Shown: positions 1-7,700 of the stretch, one piece after another
Numbering within the stretch: the stretch's first letter is position 1
Layout: each line of letters begins with the position of its first letter
Source: an uncultured Bacteroidales bacterium
GTDB taxonomy: Bacteria; Bacteroidota; Bacteroidia; Bacteroidales; UBA4417
NCBI GenBank assembly: GCA_937965665.1
Contig: CALCJE010000190.1
Location: forward strand, 1-8,617
Reading direction: 5' to 3'
DNA length: 8,617 nt
Translations under genes and position numbers: made by a program
The notes under the pieces: generated by a model
Database searches by the model: none
What the model was told of the DNA's origin: nothing
The model's input: only the letters and a program-made list of their open reading frames with translations

Positions 1-1017
1 GAAGAGAACTGTGGTAATTGCGATAACTGCCTGCACCCCAAAACGCTGATTGACGGTCGCGAGTATGTTGACCTTGCGCTGGAGGCCGTGCTGGCAACCA
101 AACAGCTTTGCAAAGCCAAGCATATTGTAAACATCCTGATCGGCAAAATGTCGTCGAATATCAAATCGTACAAACACAACGAACTTGAGATTTTCGGCAA
201 GGGCATGGAAGAAAGCGAGCATTTCTGGGACGGCGTTCTGAGGCAGATGCTTATTGAAAGATTGGTAGTTAAGGACATTGAAAATTACGGCATACTGAAA
301 ATAACCCCCGAAGGACAAAAATTCCTGAAGAAACCTTACGCAGTGATGGTAGCCAAAGATGCCGATCCTGAAGAAGGTGACGATGAGGAAATGATGGCTG
401 GGGGCGGCGCCCGGACAAGCACTACCGACAAAACGCTGTTTTCGCTGCTTAAAGATCTCCGCAAGGAGATTGCACGCAAAGAAAGCCTGCCTCCGTTTGT
501 AATCTTCCAGGATCCTTCACTCGAAGATATGGCAATTCAATATCCTATAACCATGGATGAATTGCAGCGTATAACCGGTGTAGGTGCCGGCAAAGCCCAG
601 AAGTATGGTAAGCCTTTCCTCGAACTTATTGCTTCGTATGTTGAAGAAAATGAGATTATCCGCCCTATGGATATGGTGGTGAAATCGGTAGTCAACAAAT
701 CAGGTTTGAAGGTGTATATCATTACCAATATCGATCGTAAAATTTCACTCGAGGATATTGCCATTGCTAAAAATCTGACTGCTGACGAACTGCTTACCGA
801 GATTGAAAGCATTGTAGACTCAGGCACCAAGATTGACCTGTCCTATTACCTGAATGAGACCATCGATCCATATCATATGGAAGAGATAATTGAATATTTT
901 GAGGAAGCAGAGACCGACTCCGTGGAACAGGCACTGAAAGATCTGGGCGAGAATGAATACACCGAAGAAGAAATCAGGCTTGTACGTATCAAATACATTT
1001 CGGAAGTTGGTAATTAA
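1..1017 (+). CDS. recQ: ATP-dependent DNA helicase RecQ, C-terminal part (5' end outside window)
   Basis: The gene is cut at its 5' end; 338 residues are visible, in frame from base 1 to a TAA at 1015-1017. RecQ is a cytoplasmic 3'-5' helicase that unwinds forked and recombination DNA. Visible residues 4, 7 and 10 form the CGNCDNC zinc-site signature (three of the four zinc cysteines; the first lies upstream). The RQC winged-helix region follows at about 20-110, with ELEIFGKGMEESE resembling the RecQ family HELSTFG segment. An acidic linker (DADPEEGDDEE, about 119-131) leads to an HRDC domain at about 146-216, including ITGVGAGKAQKYG. The last 120 residues carry a further helical tail (about 225-338) that looks like the HTH domain appended to RecQ in many Bacteroidota. 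The ATPase domains are not in the window. Identification is firm; the naming of the tail is from memory of the family. A hairpin terminator follows. Confidence 0.95.
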   Translation, partial: EENCGNCDNCLHPKTLIDGREYVDLALEAVLATKQLCKAKHIVNILIGKMSSNIKSYKHNELEIFGKGMEESEHFWDGVLRQMLIERLVVKDIENYGILKITPEGQKFLKKPYAVMVAKDADPEEGDDEEMMAGGGARTSTTDKTLFSLLKDLRKEIARKESLPPFVIFQDPSLEDMAIQYPITMDELQRITGVGAGKAQKYGKPFLELIASYVEENEIIRPMDMVVKSVVNKSGLKVYIITNIDRKISLEDIAIAKNLTADELLTEIESIVDSGTKIDLSYYLNETIDPYHMEEIIEYFEEAETDSVEQALKDLGENEYTEEEIRLVRIKYISEVGN

Positions 1018-1021
1018 TTCA

Positions 1022-1050
1022 TTGATCAATACGTGTTTTTTTTAACTTCG
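1022..1050 (+). promoter_or_regulatory. Candidate Bacteroidota-type promoter for the OmpH-like gene
   Basis: TAACTTCG at 1043-1050 differs at one base from the Bacteroidota -7 consensus TAnnTTTG. A TTG at 1022-1024 lies 18 bases upstream, a suitable spacing for the -33 element. Transcription would start near 1057, about 55 bases before the ATG at 1114, inside the recQ terminator hairpin. The consensus is established knowledge; its use here is inference. Confidence 0.4.
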
Positions 1051-1087
1051 CAGCCTGATTCATAATTAAATGGATCAGGTTGTTTTT
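1051..1087 (+). terminator. Rho-independent terminator after recQ
   Basis: The arms 1051-1061 and 1072-1082 (CAGCCTGATTC / GGATCAGGTTG) pair over 11 positions including two G-T wobbles, around a 10-base AT-only loop. Five T follow directly (1083-1087). The position, 34 bases after the recQ stop, fits an intrinsic terminator of recQ. The T-run is short, so termination may be partial. Confidence 0.6.
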
Positions 1088-1113
1088 ATACTCATCCTCA
1101 TATTTCGAAAAAA

Positions 1114-1821
1114 ATGACAGAAGACCTCAACAACACCAGCACCTCTGCCAATGAGCCGGAAGCTCCATTAAGCGAAAACATTGCGCCGGCAAATGAAAAT
1201 GCGGCACCTTCGCAAAACAAAATCAATCCATTATTACTTGCGCTCACCCTGGTTTCACTGGCAGGAGTTATCATTCTTTTTATCCTGCACTTCGCAGGCA
1301 ATAAAAACAACTCTGCTTCGGGAGCCATTGATAAAGCCCGCAAAGGTGCTATATCGGTTGCTTTTGTAAATAACGACAGCATATTAAGCCATTACGAACT
1401 GGTTAAAAAAATGCGTGCCGACCTTGAAGCCAAAGGAAAACGTCTTGAAGGAGAAATTGCTGCCCAGCAACAGGCTTTCGAAAAAGATGCAGCCTATTTC
1501 CAGGAACAGGTGAAAAAGAAAACCCTCAGCGAAAAAAGCGCACAGGAAATTTATGGACAACTTCAGCAAAACCAGCAAAAAATATACGCCCTTCGCGACA
1601 GGTATGCTGCCGAACTGCAGCAAAGCGAGATGGATATGAATGTTGCACTTATTGATTCGGTTATGAATTTCCTGAAAAGGTATAACGAAAAATACAAATT
1701 CGACTATATACTGGGATTCACTAAAGGTGGAAACATACTGTATGCCAACGATACACTGGATGTTACCAACGACGTAATCAAGGAGCTTAATGCTGCCTAC
1801 CTGAAAGATCACGGTAAATAA
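1114..1821 (+). CDS. OmpH/Skp-family protein with N-terminal membrane anchor
   Basis: 235 residues. Residues 1-37 are an acidic, Asn/Pro/Ala-rich tail. Residues 38-61 (INPLLLALTLVSLAG...) form one hydrophobic membrane segment with no cleavage site I can see. From about 80 the protein has OmpH/Skp features: a beta strand (ISVAFVNNDSIL), a long Lys/Glu/Gln-rich coiled-coil hairpin (about 95-190), and a closing YDYILGFTKGG-like strand segment (FDYILGFTKGGNILY, 196-210) typical of the family. Skp-type proteins are periplasmic chaperones that hold unfolded outer-membrane proteins; soluble Skp has a cleaved signal peptide, so this is a tethered variant. ATG 1114 is the first Met in frame after the promoter-like element, and no Shine-Dalgarno is visible, as is usual in Bacteroidota. 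A lipoprotein gene follows 65 bp downstream. The fold assignment is good; the chaperone role is inferred. Confidence 0.82.
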   Translation: MTEDLNNTSTSANEPEAPLSENIAPANENAAPSQNKINPLLLALTLVSLAGVIILFILHFAGNKNNSASGAIDKARKGAISVAFVNNDSILSHYELVKKMRADLEAKGKRLEGEIAAQQQAFEKDAAYFQEQVKKKTLSEKSAQEIYGQLQQNQQKIYALRDRYAAELQQSEMDMNVALIDSVMNFLKRYNEKYKFDYILGFTKGGNILYANDTLDVTNDVIKELNAAYLKDHGK

Positions 1822-1886
1822 AAATATCAGGCACATTTCACCCGGGGGCAATCTGACTGCATCACACCCTGACAAGTAGCATCATT

Positions 1887-2432
1887 ATGAAAAACTGGAC
1901 TTTACTTGCATGTTTCGCGCTGATTCTGTCGGCATGCAGCAGCATATTCAGTTCCAAACCAATGGGCACCCTTAGCGAAAAGGAAATGGTGGATGTACTT
2001 GTTGATATTAACCTGACTGAAGCATCGCTGAAAATTGGCAGCGATACAACCGGTATCCGCATTACTGATACCACCAACATGCGTATCCGTTTTGCCGAGG
2101 TATTCAGGAAACACGATGTCGACCCTGATGATTTCAACGCAAGCCTGATTTACTACCTTGAGCATATTGATGACCTGGATAAAATTTATGCAGAAGTCAT
2201 CACAAGGCTTACTACGCTTGAGGCTACATTGCGCGAAGAACCCGGGCATGGTAATGGATCAGTTAATGCTGCCGGTGGCCAGATGGGTAATCCTTATAAT
2301 AACCCATGGTTCAAAACGCTGATGAAAAACATGCAACCCGCAGAAATTCAGTACTTCAGCCCGGCTATATATCCTTACACCAACAAAAAGGGTTTTGTGT
2401 ACCCGAGCCCTCTCCTCAATAAATTATTGTAA
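1887..2432 (+). CDS. DUF4296-like lipoprotein
   Basis: 181 residues. The N-terminus is a lipoprotein signal peptide (MKNWTLLACFALILSAC) with lipobox LSAC and the lipidated cysteine at 17. A helical region at about 28-117 (LSEKEMVDVLVDINLTEASL ... YYLEHIDDLDKIYAEVITRL) matches what I recall of the DUF4296 family, a Bacteroidota-specific domain of unknown function. The C-terminal 60 residues are a Gly/Asn-rich stretch (about 119-140), then WFKTLMKNMQ and a Tyr/Pro-rich end. Two DTT tripeptides (53-55 and 61-63) fit the Bacteroidota O-glycosylation pattern. The gene lies 65 bp after the OmpH-like gene, with no promoter or terminator seen between, so co-transcription is likely. Cysteine 9 is inside the hydrophobic core and is not the lipidation site. 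The lipoprotein nature is clear; the biochemical role is unknown. Confidence 0.78.
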   Translation: MKNWTLLACFALILSACSSIFSSKPMGTLSEKEMVDVLVDINLTEASLKIGSDTTGIRITDTTNMRIRFAEVFRKHDVDPDDFNASLIYYLEHIDDLDKIYAEVITRLTTLEATLREEPGHGNGSVNAAGGQMGNPYNNPWFKTLMKNMQPAEIQYFSPAIYPYTNKKGFVYPSPLLNKLL

Positions 2433-2468
2433 AAAAAAGCCCTGGTCAGTAAACCGGGGCTTTTTTTT
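2431..2468. terminator. Bidirectional intrinsic terminator between convergent genes
   Basis: An 8-A run (2431-2438) is followed by the stem AGCCCTGGT / ACCGGGGCT, 9 pairs with one wobble around a CAGTAA loop, and an 8-T run (2461-2468). The flanking A and T runs make it a canonical intrinsic terminator on both strands. It overlaps the stop codon of the DUF4296-like gene and lies 70 bases past the end of the convergent lipoprotein gene. Confidence 0.9.
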
Positions 2469-2537
2469 GAGACAAAATCAAACAAAGATTACCAGGATTT
2501 AAAACCGCTTAACCTTGTGTTCAGCAGGTTTTAAGAG

Positions 2538-2987
2538 CTATCCCGAAGTTATTGTTTTGTAGCGGTTGCAGGCAGTATAATCGTCCTTGCTTCCCCCAGC
2601 CGTGATGGAGAATGCCCAGTTCATAGCGGTTTTTGACGTATTCGAAAAACTACCTGATCCCTGAACTATCCAGGTGCCATTAACCAATTTTTGTTGCGAA
2701 ATCACCAGCTGGCTGGATGTTACAAGCCCGACAGCGTAAACTTCGTTCGAGCCCGGATTGCCAAAGTTGGCAAGAAAAACCTGGCTCGAATTGGACGGAT
2801 CTTTGGTGATGGTTACAATATAGCTCTGGCCTTCGGTACTTTTAAAGCTTTCGATAAACTGCCATTCGCCCACGTATGCATCGCGGGGATCGTCAGAAAC
2901 CGGATCACCATCAACCGGTTCGCAGGCCGAAATGAACAGGATGGTTAGTGCAGCCAGGAAAAGTGAAAGGCTAAAAATGGTTTTCAT
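2538..2987 (-). CDS. Small lipoprotein of unknown function, possible lipocalin-like fold
   Basis: 149 residues. The signal peptide is MKTIFSLSLFLAALTILFISAC, with lipobox ISAC and lipidated Cys22. The mature protein starts EPVDGDP...SDDPRD, a strongly acidic stretch; short acidic segments just after the cysteine serve as surface-export signals on lipoproteins in several Bacteroidota, so surface display is possible. From 38 (YVGEWQFIESF) it reads as alternating beta strands: YIVTITKD (56-63), VFLANFG, EVYAVGLV, QLVISQQ, TWIVQGSGSF and MNWAFSITAG. That resembles the small barrel of lipocalin-like and META-type lipoproteins whose first strand has a GxW motif. This fold guess rests on pattern only. 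A second cysteine (140) lies near the C-terminus. The gene ends facing the bidirectional terminator and starts 147 bp downstream of deoC on the same strand. I do not recognise a named family. Confidence 0.72.
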   Translation of the reverse strand: MKTIFSLSLFLAALTILFISACEPVDGDPVSDDPRDAYVGEWQFIESFKSTEGQSYIVTITKDPSNSSQVFLANFGNPGSNEVYAVGLVTSSQLVISQQKLVNGTWIVQGSGSFSNTSKTAMNWAFSITAGGSKDDYTACNRYKTITSG

Positions 2988-3134
2988 AGTTGTAGTATTT
3001 TAATTTATGTGATGATTTTATTACAAGCTGATACTGCAGTAGAACGAACTTTATGAAAGCAACAAAAATTGCGCCATAAAATCGAGAGGAAAGGCTATGC
3101 CAACCCGTTTTTCCCGGGCCTGAAACCGTTGCCT

Positions 3135-3941
3135 TTACTCCTTACCTGTAACTTCAGCCAGTATGCCATCGGCCAGCCTGCTTGCACCAATGCGGAACAA
3201 GTGGTTATTTAACCAATCCTCACCACAGATATTTTTCACCAGCAGGTAATAGAGTAATGCCTGGTCGGGTGTTGAAATACCTCCGGCAGGTTTAATGCCG
3301 ATCCGCACACCGGTATTTTTAAAATGAGTGCTGATAACGTGGAGCATTTCGGCCATAGCTTCGGGAGTTGCAGCGGGCTGCACTTTTCCGGTAGATGTTT
3401 TAATAAAATCGGCACCTCCGCTAATGGCCAGTTCCGATGCTATCCTGATTTTTTCCGCAGTAACCAATTCGCCGGTTTCGAGGATGACCTTCAAATGTAC
3501 ATTTCCGCAAGCTTCCTTCATGGCAGCCACTTCATCAACCAGGGCCTGGTGATTTCCGGCCAGGAAAACTCCCCGCGAAATTACCATATCTACCTCGTCG
3601 GCACCCTGCTCAACCACGTACCTGCATTCGTTAACCCGCAGGTGCAGAGGAAGCTGCCCCGATGGGAAAGCCCCGGCAACTGAAGCAACATGAACACCGC
3701 TGCCCGACAGAAGCTGCTTCGCGAGTTTTACAAAAGGAGGATACACACAAACTGCTGCCGGCAACGGCAGGTTATGATCGCCAAAACTCAAGGCTTTGGT
3801 GCATAATGCTTTAATACGCTCATCGTTATCAGTACCTTCGAGCGTGGTAAGATCGAGCAGGCTGATAATGTGCGACAGAATTTTTTTTCGCTCCTGCAGG
3901 CTTGCAACTTCTGTCTGCAGGTTGTTAATTAACGTTTCCAT
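3135..3941 (-). CDS. deoC: Deoxyribose-phosphate aldolase
   Basis: 268 residues, a cytoplasmic class I aldolase that cleaves 2-deoxyribose-5-phosphate to glyceraldehyde-3-phosphate and acetaldehyde in deoxynucleoside catabolism. The Schiff-base lysine is Lys181 in GADFIKTSTGK (E. coli Lys167). Its partner Lys217 is in GIKPAGG (E. coli Lys201) and the proton-relay Asp118 is in ADEVDMV (E. coli Asp102). Asp30 (LLDLTTL), Cys65 (AAVCVYP), Lys151 (LKVILETGEL) and Lys186 also match conserved E. coli positions. By its motifs it belongs to the same branch as the 259-residue E. coli enzyme, with about 14 extra residues at the N-terminus (METLINNLQTEVASLQERKK, helical) and a shorter C-terminus. No other deo gene is adjacent, so it stands apart from a classical deo operon. 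A -7-like box lies about 125 bases upstream. No clear terminator is seen after its stop. Confidence 0.96.
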   Translation of the reverse strand: METLINNLQTEVASLQERKKILSHIISLLDLTTLEGTDNDERIKALCTKALSFGDHNLPLPAAVCVYPPFVKLAKQLLSGSGVHVASVAGAFPSGQLPLHLRVNECRYVVEQGADEVDMVISRGVFLAGNHQALVDEVAAMKEACGNVHLKVILETGELVTAEKIRIASELAISGGADFIKTSTGKVQPAATPEAMAEMLHVISTHFKNTGVRIGIKPAGGISTPDQALLYYLLVKNICGEDWLNNHLFRIGASRLADGILAEVTGKE

Positions 3942-4064
3942 ATCTAATTAAATTATTCACTGAAAATATTTTTTATTCTACTGAATACATGAATGTTATA
4001 AGCTGGCTGAATCATAAAAATATGCATTTGGAATGGAACAGCCTACAGCTATACTTCAGGGGTA

Positions 4065-4072
4065 CAAAAGTA
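4065..4072 (-). promoter_or_regulatory. Candidate -7 box for deoC
   Basis: Read on the minus strand this is TACTTTTG, an exact fit to the Bacteroidota -7 consensus TAnnTTTG. A TTG (plus-strand 4087-4089) lies only 14 bases upstream, too close for a standard -33 element, so the promoter is incomplete. It would give a leader of roughly 115 bases before the deoC ATG at 3941. Confidence 0.35.
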
Positions 4073-4242
4073 CGTTTTTAAATACACAAGAGGCTGAGAT
4101 TTTCAGAATATTGATCCCTGGCATCTGATGAAATTTCAGTTTTTTTGATTGGCTGCCTTGCCAAAAGCAATACCTGTTTTTTGGCATTTCCTGAATGATA
4201 AGGGAAGTTAACTTAATTCATCACATAGGGTAAAAAGCTGAG

Positions 4243-4290
4243 TTTTTGAGCCGGGCAACCTAAGCCGAAATGCGCGATTCCGGCTAAAAA
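4243..4290. other. Bulged hairpin in the intergenic region
   Basis: TTTTT-G-AGCCGG (4243-4254) pairs with CCGGCT-AAAAA (4280-4290): 11 base pairs with one bulged G and a 25-base loop. A second AGCCG at 4263-4267 competes for the same right arm. On the plus strand TTTTCTTTT follows, which is terminator-like, but no plus-strand gene ends nearby. Its role is unknown. Confidence 0.3.
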
Positions 4291-4611
4291 TTTTCTTTTA
4301 AAATACATGCTGAGATTTCATTAATCAGTAACCCGATAACCCTATTGTAGTTAAAAATTGCATCGTATTGCCTATTAGTATTTTACGCAATAAATACACA
4401 AATTAAAATTTAGAACACCACAGTGACTTTTAAAACTTGAATACGAGCAAACTAACCATGAAAATCAGGCTGAAATTTAAACGAAAAGAATATTGCAAAA
4501 TGCCTATTACAAATCGGCCATTTAGCTATTAACTTATACACTCCACTACTTGGACATCCGGATCTTACTACACCTATCTGACTATCTGTTATTTACCTAC
4601 AAAAAGGAACT

Positions 4612-4710
4612 ATGAAACGGGCTTTACTCAACCTTAACAGGGTGTTTATGTCAATCAGGCATTTGCTACCTGTTTTCTTGTTTACACTACTTGGTCTTGG
4701 CCTCAGGGCA
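4612..4710 (+). other. Signal peptide of the giant repeat protein
   Basis: Residues 1-33. The basic n-region has Lys2, Arg3, Arg10 and Arg16, the hydrophobic core is LLPVFLFTLLGLGL (18-31), and cleavage is predicted after Arg32-Ala33, leaving Gln34 at the new N-terminus. A mature N-terminal Gln is characteristic of Bacteroidota signal peptidase I substrates (the Q-rule). Starting at Met13 (4648) instead would leave a more typical 21-residue signal peptide. Confidence 0.75.
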
Positions 4711-7700
4711 CAGTGTCCAGCAACAGTGATATCAACACCTGCATCAGCTAATGTTTGCTCCGGCGACTCAGTACTGATGGAATGTACCACTGCCGGCCCG
4801 TGGCAGTGGTACAAAAACGGTGTAATGATACCTGGTGAAACCAACAACACCTGTTATGGTTATGAAGCTGCAAATTACACAGTTATGGCCGGAGGGTGCG
4901 CTACGCAATCCGCTCCGGTTTCAGTAACTTTAAAACCACTTCCCTTTGTTTCTATTTCGTGCAATGTTCCCGTTTTATGTTTTGGACAGCAGGCAAGGCT
5001 CTCAGTATCAACCGGTCCGAATGTAACCTGGGTCTGGATTAAGCCCGCCACCCTGTTTCCCAGTGTCACCAATCCACTCACTGTTTCGCCTGCTGTTACA
5101 ACTGAATACCAGGTAGTTGGCGCAAACACACTGACCAATTGTGCCAATACTGCAAAGGTAACAGTAGTGGTTGATCCTCCGTTGAATGCAGGAACTGCCA
5201 GTGGAAATCAGCAGATTTGTCCGGGTAATACACCGACAGCCATTACAGCCACCCCGGCTACAGGCGGAAGCGGAACTTATATTTACCAGTGGCAGCGCAG
5301 TACAACAAGCGCCACTGCCGGTTTCAGCGATATTCCGGGAGCAAATTCACTCACATACCAACCCGGACCCACCAGCCAGACCACATGGTACAGGCTTGTG
5401 GTAACATCATTACCCTGCCAGGATGAAAATTCAAATACTGTAACCATCCAGGTAAATCCTACCCCAACCGTTACAAGCCCGGCGACTCAATCCATCTGTT
5501 CAGGCAATACACTAAACTATCACCCAACCAGCAATGTTGCTACGGCCACATTCACCTGGACTGCCTCTGTAACCAATGGTACAGTTAACGGTGTTACAGC
5601 AAGCGGCAGCGGCGACATCAACAATACTTTATCATTACCTGCCGGGGCTACTACAACCGGAGAAGTAACATACGTAATCACCCCGAGAGGGCCAGCACCT
5701 ACCAACTGCCCGGGTATACCCCGTAACCTGGTTGTAACTGTAAATCCTATACCGGCAGTAACAAACGCAATACTCTCGCAGGATATCTGCGCAGGAACCA
5801 CCTCGAGCCCTGTTATTTTAACATCGAATGTGGCCGGCACTACTTTTAGCTGGACAGCCACAGGCAATGCCGGGTTAAGCGGTTACCAGGCTTCGGGCAC
5901 GGGCAACATCCCTGCCATGCAGATTTTCAGCAATCTTACCACACAAGGCGCAGTAAGATATACCATTACTCCACGTGGTCCTTCAACACCATCGTGTGCA
6001 GGCACTCCTGTTGTTTACACAATCAATGTTGACCCCGCCCCCATTGTAACAAATGCATCGATGCAGCAAAGCATCTGCACCAGCGATAAAACAACTGCGG
6101 TTATATTAACCTCGAACATCGCAAGCACTACTTTTACCTGGACTGCCAATGCAGTACCCGCCAGCATGACGGGTTACCAGGCCAGCGGAACCAATACTAT
6201 TCCGGCACAAACTATCGTAAACAATTCGAATGTTCAGGGGGTGATCACTTATCATATTATTCCCAGCAACAGCCCAAGCGGATGTGTAGGTATACCCAGC
6301 GACTACGTGGTTTATGTAAACCCAAAACCGGTTGCATCAGTAGTTCAGTCTGTTGTTAGCCTTTGCTCTGGAACCACCACCAATATTGCTTTACTTTCGA
6401 ATGTTGCAGGTACCACTTTCAGCTGGACAGCATCATCACCCGGATCGATTACCGGGCTTGGTGACGGAACCGGAAATGTAATTGCACAAACACTTATTAA
6501 CACATCAAACGCTTCACATCCCGTTCATTATGTAATAACACCCACTTTTAACGGATGTGTTGGAGATGACATTCATGTTACGGTAAATGTTAATCCGGAG
6601 CAGGTACTTACTGTTGTACCCAGCAATCCGACTGTTTGCTCAGGCAATAATGTAGTAATTAACCTGGTTGGCAATGTACCGGGTATAACATTTTCCTGGA
6701 AGGCATCAACTACCGGAAATGTAACCGGCTTCAGCGATGGTTCGGGATCGGTAATATCGCAAACACTAACCAACAACGAAAATGTTACACGCAGGGTTGT
6801 ATATGCTGTAGATATGGAGTTGAACGGATGTACGAATGGTCCGGTAAATTTCAATGTAACTGTTTATCCAAGACCTTCGGTTACAGTTTCACCATTGGCT
6901 TCCACCCGTTGCTCGGGTGCACCGTTTAATCTTGCACTTTCGGCTGATGTTACAGGTGCTTCGTTCTCCTGGGTGGCTAATGGCACCCCGGGCACTTCGG
7001 GCTTTTCAGGCGGAAGCGGGAATACCATTAACCAGACTGTAAGTACCAGTGCATCTGCGTCCGGTTCCGTGATTTATACGATTACTCCCTTTGCAAACGG
7101 ATGCAGCGGCACACCTGCTGATTACACCTTAAATATAAACCCTGTCCCCACGGCTACCCTCAGCCTGAACAGCCAGTCCATCTGCAGCGGATCAACAACA
7201 ACCCCGGTTACTTTTAATTCGGCAGTAGCCGGAACAACCTATAGCTGGACAGCTGTACCATCGGGTGCCGGAATAAGCGGTTACACTGCTTCTGGATCGG
7301 CATCTCTGCCGGCTCAAACCATTAATAGTTCGCTGAATGTTGCAGGTACAGTAAATTATAAGGTAGTTCCATCCTTCAGCGGATGCGTAGGCCCGGGAAT
7401 TAATCACCTGGTAACCATCAATCCTTTGCCATCAATCACAAATGCATCGATGGCACAATCCATTTGTTCAGGATCAAACACTTCCAATGTTAATTTACTA
7501 TCGAATGTAGCAGGTACCACATTCAACTGGATTGCAACACCTTCGGCTGCATCCATTACAGGCTACCAATCATCAGGCAGCGGCAGTATCCCTGTGCAGA
7601 CTATTGCCAACAGCAATATTACTGCAGGAACAGTTACCTATCATATTATTCCCACCACGAACGCTACACCTGGTTGTACCGGCAATGCAGCTGACTACAT

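Larger units (their letters stand above)
3942..4611. other. 670-bp AT-rich divergent intergenic region
   Basis: This stretch separates deoC (leftward) from the giant repeat protein (rightward). It is AT-rich and has stops in all frames at short intervals. The only start of any length, ATG 4458, gives 24 lysine-rich codons to TAA 4532 and is not convincing. It contains the deoC -7 candidate, a bulged hairpin at 4243-4290, and a 6-bp inverted repeat TATTGC/GCAATA (4366-4371 and 4387-4392). I found no exact TAnnTTTG box on the plus strand for the giant gene, so its promoter is not located. Nothing resembling tRNA or a known riboswitch was seen. Confidence 0.6.

Noticed and set aside
1384..1875. 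A 163-codon minus-strand frame opposite the OmpH-like gene.
   Set aside because: The plus-strand frame has a convincing family fold and coding pattern; the antisense product (Phe/Leu/Ile-rich) arises from the Lys/Glu/Gln-rich sense codons.
3065..3134. A possible terminator after deoC (CCCG...CGGG, about 3104-3118).
   Set aside because: The stem has only four pairs and no T-run follows on the minus strand, so it does not meet the standard of an intrinsic terminator.
3324..3683. A 119-codon plus-strand frame opposite deoC.
   Set aside because: deoC has all catalytic residues in its own frame, and the antisense frame shows no recognisable motif.
4458..4532. A 24-codon basic ORF (MKIRLKFKRKEY...) in the intergenic region.
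   Set aside because: It is very short, has no ribosome-binding or promoter signal, and its Lys-rich AT-driven composition is expected by chance in this AT-rich stretch.
4540..4611. TACTTGGA near 4547-4554 as a promoter -7 box for the giant gene.
   Set aside because: It matches the TAnnTTTG consensus poorly, and no -33 TTTG sits at the right distance.
5520..5867. Minus-strand open frames inside the giant repeat gene (also 4593-4850, 4875-5147, 6573-6854 and 7192-7407).
   Set aside because: They are antisense to a continuous coding frame with clear repeat domains. Their Val/Thr-rich translations mirror the Thr/Asn-rich sense strand, and none shows a start signal or known motif.
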